Source of the DNA: Rhizomys pruinosus
Taxonomy: Eukaryota > Chordata > Mammalia > Rodentia > Spalacidae
Length of the DNA: 64,000 nt
NCBI GenBank assembly: GCA_009823505.1
Contig: VZQC01013287.1
Location: forward strand, 3,219,185 to 3,283,184
Direction: 5' to 3'
A model generated the notes under the pieces. That model was not told where the DNA came from. It saw nothing but the letters and a program-made list of their open reading frames with translations, and searched no databases. The position numbers were made by a program, and so were the translations under genes. Positions 58,580 to 64,000 of the stretch are shown piece after piece (within the stretch, counting starts at the first letter, position 1; every line of letters starts with the position of its first letter).

Positions 58580-58720
58580 TTCAGGTTTGTTTTTTTGAGA
58601 GAAAGTCTCCTTTGTCCCTTTGTTCACTGAGTCGCTGAGGATGACCTTGAACTCCTGATCTTCGTGCCTCTTCCTCTCACGTGCTAGGATTTCAGATAAG
58701 GGGCCACTATGCCAGGCATT
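58580..58720 (-). mobile_element. B1-like fragment, diverged
   Basis: TTTTTTTGAGAGAAAGTCTC, GATGACCTTGAACTCCTGAT and ACGTGCTAGGATTTCAGATA. Confidence 0.7.
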
Positions 58721-58721
58721 C

Positions 58722-58722
<1 letters not shown>

Positions 58723-58753
<31 letters not shown>

Positions 58754-58768
58754 GTATATTATTATATA
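58723..58768. repeat. (AT)n tract
   Basis: TATATATATATGTATATATA and similar. Confidence 0.95.

Positions 58769-58770
<2 letters not shown>

Positions 58771-58815
<45 letters not shown>
58771..58815 (+). repeat. (GA)n microsatellite
   Basis: A GA run of about 20 units followed by AAGGAAGGAAGC. Confidence 0.97.
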
Positions 58816-58817
<2 letters not shown>

Positions 58818-59267
58818 GGAAGCTAATAGGGAGGGCAAAATAATGGGAGGCTGCTTCTGCTCACAGTTTCCTTATTCAGGGGGAAAAGTCACCCATTTCA
58901 GAGCCAAGCCAGCTTAAAGATGGATGTTCAGATGTGTCCAGTACCTTTGTACCTCCACTATGTGCAGAAACACAGATTGGAACATATTAGACATATGGGA
59001 GAGTTGGAACTTTAATCATGATCTTGTTACTAACGGTGACTCTGTAACTTTTAAGTTTCTCTCTCTTCCTCTCCTTCGACTTTTGCAAAGTAAAATGATA
59101 AAGTTCAGTTGGTTGGCTTCTGAGATCTCTTCCAACTTTAAAATTTATTGGCTCTTTGAGTGTAACATGTATTTGATCCTGTTCTAATTAATGCTCATTC
59201 ATCAGGAATCTGTGCTCATGAGAGTGTGAGACATTCCTTGGTTATCCGGAACATCAAATGGGGAATG

Positions 59268-59397
59268 CACTGGACCTGGCGGTACACGCCTATAATCCTA
59301 ATGCTCGGGAAGCAGAGGCAGGAAGGATTGTTATGAGTTCTGGGACTGATATACATGGTAATTTGCAGGCCAGCCAGAGCTCGAAAAGCCACAAAAG
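59268..59397 (+). mobile_element. B1 SINE, diverged
   Basis: ACCTGGCGGTACACGCCTAT and GCTCGGGAAGCAGAGGCAGG; truncated or rearranged in its second half. Confidence 0.82.
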
Positions 59398-59431
59398 TTT
59401 GTGTGTTTTTGTGTATACATAAAAAAGTATG

Positions 59432-59580
59432 GCTGGGCATGGTGGTGCACACCTTTAATCCTAGCACTAGGGAGGCAGAGGCAGGCAGGTCCTTGTGAGT
59501 TCAAGGCCAGCCTGGTCTACAGAGTGAGTTCCAAGATAGCTGGGGCTACAGGGAGACCCTGTCTCGAAAAGACAAAAAAA
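59432..59580 (+). mobile_element. B1 SINE
   Basis: GCTGGGCATGGTGGTGCACA start and CCCTGTCTCGAAAAGACAAA end. Flanking repeats AAAAAAGTATGG at both sides. Confidence 0.95.
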
Positions 59581-59654
59581 AAGTATGGCATGTTTATATT
59601 TTTAAATATTTATATTTTAAATATTTGAAGTTTTAAAGCAAATGCCTGTTTCTT

Positions 59655-59814
59655 TTTTTTTTTTTTTTTTTGGTCTTTTCAAGACAGGGTCTCCCTGTAG
59701 CCCCAGCTGTCCTGGAGCTCACTCTGTAGACCAGGCTGGCCTTGAACTCACAAAGATCCTCCTGCCTCTGCCTCCCAAGTGCTAGGATTAAAGGTGTGCG
59801 CCACCACGCTCAGC
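59655..59814 (-). mobile_element. B1 SINE, in the sense of Pde11a
   Basis: Poly(T) then GGTCTTTTCAAGACAGGGTC to GTGTGCGCCACCACGCTCAG. Perfect 13-bp target duplication ATGCCTGTTTCTT at 59642-59654 and 59815-59827. It lies just past the donor of the exon at 59871. Confidence 0.96.
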
Positions 59815-59870
59815 ATGCCTGTTTCTTTATAAAGAAGTTAAAATTACTTAGTAAAGTCTTAACATCTTAC

Positions 59871-59946
59871 CAATTATTTGGTGGTTGCTGTTCCAAATGG
59901 GGACACAGAGAACAGATCGTATGTGAAAACCAGATATCTGGTCAGC
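59871..59946 (-). CDS. Pde11a: Pde11a exon, GAF-B domain (first of four in the window)
   Basis: This 76-bp internal exon encodes part of the second GAF domain of phosphodiesterase 11A, a cytosolic enzyme that hydrolyses both cAMP and cGMP. Read on the minus strand it gives 25 codons starting ADQISGFHIRSV and continuing LCVPIWNSNHQII, plus one base (phase 1). The acceptor is a pyrimidine-rich tract ending in TAG at 59947-59949; the donor is GTAAGATGTT at 59861-59870. The leftover G plus GG of the next exon makes a glycine codon, so splicing keeps frame. The peptide agrees with PDE11A as I remember it and differs clearly from PDE5A, the closest paralogue (which has CIRSLLCTPIKNG here). A B1 in the sense of the gene lies 43 bases past the donor. 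The codons are intact. I see no upstream exon in 59950-64000. Confidence 0.93.
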
Positions 59947-60029
59947 CTAGGGCATAAAAAAGAGAAATTAATTAACATTAAATATCAACTCTCCATTAAA
60001 AAGTGATTTTATACATTATAACCTAGCTT

Positions 60030-60127
60030 TTTGATGCATGGTTTTACACTGTTACCTAGTCTCGCCTTGACTTCACTATCTTCCTGCCTCAGCCTTCCAA
60101 ACAGATGAGTGCCACCACATCCGATTC
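60030..60127 (-). mobile_element. B1-like fragment, old
   Basis: TACACTGTTACCTAGTCTCG, CTTCCTGCCTCAGCCTTCCA and GTGCCACCACATCCGA. Confidence 0.55.
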
Positions 60128-60254
60128 CTATTACAGTCTAAGTTTAAAATCAAAACACTCATCTGCCTCTTTTTATTATAATATCATAATGAACATTTCA
60201 AGAGAATCAAAGTCAAATCTAACCAATGATACCAAGAGAGATGTACAGCAGAAT

Positions 60255-60650
60255 GCCAAATATTAATGGTCGAATTAGGATTCCTTTATTAACAGCCATG
60301 GGTCAGAGAGGGGGCTAATTCCCAAAGAACTCTCAACCCCAAGAAGAGGCAGGGCAGAGTTTATAAAGCCTAAAATGACAATTACATCTTGCTGGGGCAA
60401 AGCCAATAACTGTAGTTACACCAGATCACCATAGTTACACCAGGCCAGGGGCAGGTCACCTGAATCAACCAAAATAGCCCAAACCAACCCAATTTTCTAA
60501 AATCATTGCAACAATAGAAAGATAGGTATAAAACTTTATTGGTTGCAATTGTAGCACCAGACAAGTATTCTGCAACTGATTCTGGGTATTTAAAGCATTT
60601 CAATTGAATCAGTAGTCAGTGTTTATCTTTGGTTGGGCACACCTGTGGTA
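60255..60650 (-). mobile_element. Possible old solo LTR (endogenous retrovirus)
   Basis: GATTCCTTTATTAACAGCCA near one end (a reversed poly(A)-signal-like region), then a C-rich middle with repeated AGTTACACCA. The texture resembles reversed rodent ERV LTRs, but I see no clean ends or target duplication. No retroviral gene is present. Confidence 0.35.
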
Positions 60651-60696
60651 AGAATGTCTGAGCCTACAGGAAATGTGTCAGATGTACATTAACTTT

Positions 60697-60855
60697 TTTT
60701 GTTTTGTTTTGTTTTTTGAGATAAGGCCTCCCAGCAGCTCCAGCTGGTCTGGAATTCACTCTGTAGACCAGGCTGGCCTTGATCACAGAGATCCACCTGC
60801 CTCTGCCTCCCAAGTCCTGGGATTAAAGGCATGTGTCACCACCACCACACCCAGC
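60697..60855 (-). mobile_element. B1 SINE
   Basis: (TTTTG)n tail, TTTTGAGATAAGGCCTCCCA, GTAGACCAGGCTGGCCTTGA and GGGATTAAAGGCATGTGTCA. Flanking repeat ACATTAACTTTT at 60687-60698 and from 60858. Confidence 0.94.
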
Positions 60856-60924
60856 ATACATTAACTTTTAATATCAAATTTTTTTAATCTTCTGAATTGC
60901 TAATCATATTCTAAAAATCACATA

Positions 60925-61105
60925 ACAAAATTTTTTATTGAGCTTTTGTATATTTCATGCAACAGTTCTTAATCAATGCTCCCCTAACCCCCCCTCCAGA
61001 CTTCATGTATTCTACCATTCATGTTAAGTCGTATCCAGTCAAGCATTTATACCTGGATGTCCTCCAGGATATGTTCATTCCCTGGAGTCTGGTCCGCCTA
61101 TATTG
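60925..61105 (-). mobile_element. Possible L1 3' UTR remnant
   Basis: TTTTTTATTGAGCTTTTGTA followed by pyrimidine-rich sequence with CCCCTAACCCCCCCTCCAGA. Weak. Confidence 0.35.
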
Positions 61106-61110
61106 AGAAA

Positions 61111-61332
61111 GGGGCCCAGAGAGATGGCTTATCAGTTAAGAACACTTGCTATCTTCCAGAGGATCTGGGTTTGATTCCCAGCACCCACCGACATGACTGC
61201 TAACAACTGCTCATAACTCTAGTTCTAGGGATCTAACACCTTCTTCTGGCCTCTGTGGGCATTGCACTCACCATGCAGGCAAAACATTCATACACATACA
61301 AAATTAAGTAAACATAATAAAATATATAAGAA
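61111..61332 (+). mobile_element. B2 SINE
   Basis: GGGCCCAGAGAGATGGCTTA head, TTTGATTCCCAGCACCCACC body, ACATACAAAATTAAGTAAAC tail. Confidence 0.92.
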
Positions 61333-61959
61333 GGAATTGAGAAAGGAAAAATAAGCATGAGGATTTAGAAGGCCTCTGTACGCTAAGATCTGATATGAAG
61401 GCGTAATTATCAGCACAAAGCATTGTGCAGGAACAAGCTGCACGTTTGAGTGGTTAGAAAGGAGCTTCTGAGACTGAAAGGAAGTTGATGTGATCTTTGC
61501 TTCCAGGGAGAAAGCCCAACTGTCAACTTATTATCATCAGAGGAAAAACAACTTATTAAAGTTTTGCTTCATGGTTACTGAGATGAAAAGATACCTTACA
61601 CTTTCATCAAGAGTTAAAAGCAACATTTCTTTAAATTAAGAGTTAAGAACAATACCCCTAAAATTTACATTTGATATCTTTCTTTTTGAGAAAGTTAATT
61701 TTCTGTGTTGGTCTTAAGATGAACGTGCATGTATAAAGGTGAAAAATTAATAAGGATAAAGCCTCTAGATTTTTGCACAGTGCACTGGGATGAAGAACTG
61801 GGAAACCAGCACTCTATGACCCTTTCCTCTTCCATAAACTTTTACATGTCTTCTGCCAACACAAACTAGTTTCCTTCCTTCAAAATTAATATAAAAGGCG
61901 TCACTACATGTACATTCTTCCAGAGGCTGGCTTTGTTTCCATTCTATGATGTTTTCTGG

Positions 61960-62265
61960 TTGGTTTGTGTTGGCTGTACATCTTCTGCTGTACAAATGTA
62001 ACACTATTTTTTCTACTCTTGTGGAATACTGATGTGTTTCCAGCTTCATCACAAATAATATACTTAGGAATATTCTTGTACATAGTCCATGCACACATTC
62101 ATGTATTTCTCTTGGTCTACAGCTATAATAGAATTACTGGTCACACACATATGCAGCTTCAATGGATATACCCCAAAAGCTTTCCAAAGTCATTTTACAA
62201 TTTACAAGTACATGAATGTCCTAGGGACTTCACACCATCGTCTGATATTGCCTGTGGTTTCTATT
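61960..62265 (-). mobile_element. Ancient L1 remnant (end of ORF2, reversed)
   Basis: TCCAGCTTCATCACAAATAA, GGAATATTCTTGTACATAGT, AGAATTACTGGTCACACACA and AGCTTTCCAAAGTCATTTTA follow the order of reversed old L1 3' sequence. No intact ORF. Confidence 0.65.
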
Positions 62266-62284
62266 TGTTTCCTTCTGTTCTAGT

Positions 62285-62491
62285 TTAAGAAATATATTTT
62301 TTATTTTATGTGTATGAGTGCATTGCCTGCACCTGGACTGTGTATATGCAGTGTCCATGGGAATCTGAAGAGGGCATTGGATTCCCCTGGAACTGGTATT
62401 GTTAGCCACCATGTGGGCGCTGGGATTCAAATCTGGGTCCTCTGCAAGAGCAGTCAGTACTCTTAACTGCAGAGCCATCTCTCTAGTCCCC
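62285..62491 (-). mobile_element. B2 SINE
   Basis: TTTATGTGTATGAGTGCATT, TTCCCCTGGAACTGGTATTG and CTTAACTGCAGAGCCATCTC. Confidence 0.92.
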
Positions 62492-62669
62492 TTGCTCTAG
62501 ATTTAACATTTCTAGAGGATATGTGATAGAATCTGACTGTGAAAATTCTGACTTTCTCTGATAACCAGGAGAACCATTTGCCCTGGCTTCAGTCTGTTTT
62601 TCTAGCATATTTTATTTTTTTAAGCCAAGAGGTTTGGGGCCAGTTTATTATGCAGCAATATCTAACATT

Positions 62670-63010
62670 TTTAAATTAAATTTATTTTGGTTGACATATA
62701 CAAATATAAAGTTGCACATATTACAAGGGTCACATGATGTTTCACGCATGTATATGTTGTTCAAAGCTTAAATCCACTAAACATGTCTATATCATTAAAC
62801 ATGTATAATTTCTTTGGGGTTGAAACTTCCACAGTTCTTTGAGGTTTTTGAAATGCATACAGCATTACATTTATATTGAACCTACTCTAAAATTGCATCA
62901 TGCTCTATGTAATTGCAACTTGGTATTCGTTGATCAGTTTCATCAACACATCCCTTCTATCCCAGCCTCTGATGTTCATGATTCTACTCTTAGCTTTTTT
63001 TTACACTCCA
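62670..63010. mobile_element. Ancient L1 3' UTR-like sequence
   Basis: GGTTGACATATACAAATATA, TGATGTTTCACGCATGTATA and GCCTCTGATGTTCATGATTC loosely follow old L1M-type 3' UTRs. Confidence 0.45.
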
Positions 63011-63289
63011 TACATATACCAAATTTACAAAGTCTGAAAATAAACTATAATTTCATTCCAAAACATATTTAGGGATTCACAGTTTAACCATAAACTTGCA
63101 TGCAGGTAAAAAGAAATATAACCTTACATTCCTAAATTACATAGCAAGTTGATGTATGTTTTAATGTACTTTAAAAAAAGATTTATTCTTTCTCATAAAT
63201 CTTAAACTGAGGAAAATAGAGACATATACTTCAAGCTCTATCTATAGCAATGTCAGCCAATGTGGTATTATCTTTACTGGCCGATTACC

Positions 63290-63762
63290 CACTTTGACTT
63301 ACATATAATGGTTTGGTGCTAGAGTCCACAAATGTTTTTCTGAGACTGTTACTGCACTTAGCATAATAGCTTCTAGTTCCATCCATTTACCCGCAAATTT
63401 CATGATGTCATCTTTCTTTATTGCTGCATAGAATTCCATTGTGTAAATGTACCACATTTTCCTTATCCATTCATCAGCTGAGGGACACTTAAGTTGCTTT
63501 TGGCTCTTCACTATTGTGAAAAGAGCAGCAATAAACATGGATGTTCATGTATCTCTGCTATAGGATGAATCTTTTGGTTATACACCCAGGAGTGGTATGA
63601 CTGGGTCAAATGGTAGAATCATCTTTAGTCTTTTAAGAGTTCTCCACACTGCTTTCCATAGGGGTTGCATGAGTTTGTAATCCCACCAGCAGTGAATGAG
63701 TGTTCCCCTTTCTCCATACCCTCTCCAGCATTTGGTGTCATTTGTTTCCTTGACCATTAAAA
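63290..63762 (-). mobile_element. L1 LINE fragment, end of ORF2
   Basis: Reversed, the sequence gives the conserved L1 ORF2 tail in pieces (MWYIYTMEFYAAIKKDD; FAGKWMELEAIMLS). A B1 is inserted at 63776, and L1-like sequence continues beyond it (TTTCATTGTAGAGATCTTTA). Confidence 0.9.
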
Positions 63763-63775
63763 ATTTTCATTGTAA

Positions 63776-63910
63776 GCCGGGTGTGGTGGTGCGCGCCTTT
63801 AATCTTAGCACTCGGGAAGCAGAGGCAGGTAAGTTCAAGGCCAGGCTGGTCTACAGAGTGAGTTCCAGGACAGCTGAGGCTACAGGGAGACCCTGTCTTG
63901 AAAAGACCAA
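63776..63910 (+). mobile_element. B1 SINE inserted in the L1 fragment
   Basis: GCCGGGTGTGGTGGTGCGCG start with a short internal deletion (CAGAGGCAGGTAAGTTCAAG). Flanking repeat TTTTCATTGTA at 63765-63775 and from 63920. Confidence 0.94.
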
Positions 63911-63958
63911 AAATTTCTTTTTCATTGTAGAGATCTTTAATGTCTTTGGTCAGGTTTG

Positions 63959-63992
63959 TTCTGATATATAATATATATATTATATATCAGAA
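63959..63992. repeat. 34-bp perfect AT palindrome
   Basis: Runs from TTCTGATATATAATATA to its exact reverse complement TATATTATATATCAGAA with no spacer. Confidence 0.95.
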
Positions 63993-64000
63993 TATATATA

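Larger units (their letters stand above)
56002..59870 (-). other. Pde11a: Pde11a intron, 3,869 bp
   Basis: A phase-1 intron. It contains a MIR, two B2s (one split by a B1), a B4-like element with a long GAAA tract, (AT)n and (GA)n tracts, and four B1-type elements, two of them forming an inverted pair next to the upstream exon. 57452-57825 and 58820-59265 show nothing recognisable. Confidence 0.9.
59947..64000 (-). other. Pde11a: Pde11a intron (partial), upstream of the first exon seen
   Basis: Intron open at the right edge. It holds B1 and B2 copies, a possible old LTR and several ancient L1 pieces. 61331-61960 is AT-rich with no feature I can name. Confidence 0.82.

Noticed and set aside
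59950..64000. An upstream Pde11a GAF-B exon
   Set aside because: The minus-strand frame at 61765-62094 is L1-derived and no frame here joins in phase with ADQISGFH; the previous exon is probably right of the window.

Overview
This is a non-coding-dominated piece of a rodent nuclear genome, with no bacterial, phage or plasmid features. B1 (7SL-derived), B2 and B3 (tRNA-derived) and B4 SINEs occur in both orientations, with MaLR LTRs, L1, L2 and MIR remnants and long (TG)n, (GA)n and (CT)n tracts. B1 plus B2 points to a muroid rodent. The B2 copies differ clearly from the mouse and rat consensus as I remember it (long tails reading CACGACACGGGTGCAC..CATGCAGACAGTAC), so a non-murine muroid such as a cricetid or spalacid is more likely; I cannot name the species.

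Four short minus-strand exons are the only coding sequence I can support: 59871-59946, 55934-56001, 54729-54821 and 9910-9960. Read in that order they join in frame with canonical splice sites and give 96 codons matching PDE11A (dual cAMP/cGMP phosphodiesterase), covering the end of the GAF-B domain and the start of the linker to the catalytic domain. The window is therefore an internal part of Pde11a, with the 5' end of the gene beyond position 64000 and the catalytic exons below position 1. The four exons are separated by introns of 3,869, 1,112 and 44,768 bases.

Layout: 1-9909, intron downstream of the last exon, with B2 clusters at 3.9-6.6 and 8.3-9.0 kb and a MIR at 9.5 kb; 9910-9960, exon; 10-22.5 kb, intron with two copies of a B2-B1 chimeric SINE, a solo MaLR LTR inside a B2, and an old L2; 22.57-27.13 kb, a minisatellite of roughly 160 units of about 28 bp; 27-33 kb, mostly old unique intron; 33.25-46.17 kb, a direct duplication of about 6.4 kb that looks like an assembly artefact; 46-54.7 kb, mostly unique intron; 54.7-60 kb, three exons among B1s and B2s; 60-64 kb, intron with old L1 pieces and a 34-bp AT palindrome.

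I found no previously undescribed biological system. The points most worth checking are the chimeric B2-B1 SINE with a shared junction, a B2 subfamily marked by a 17-bp internal duplication, the large minisatellite, and two places where the sequence looks like noisy long-read gap filling (24.04-26.5 kb and 34.9-38.05 kb).
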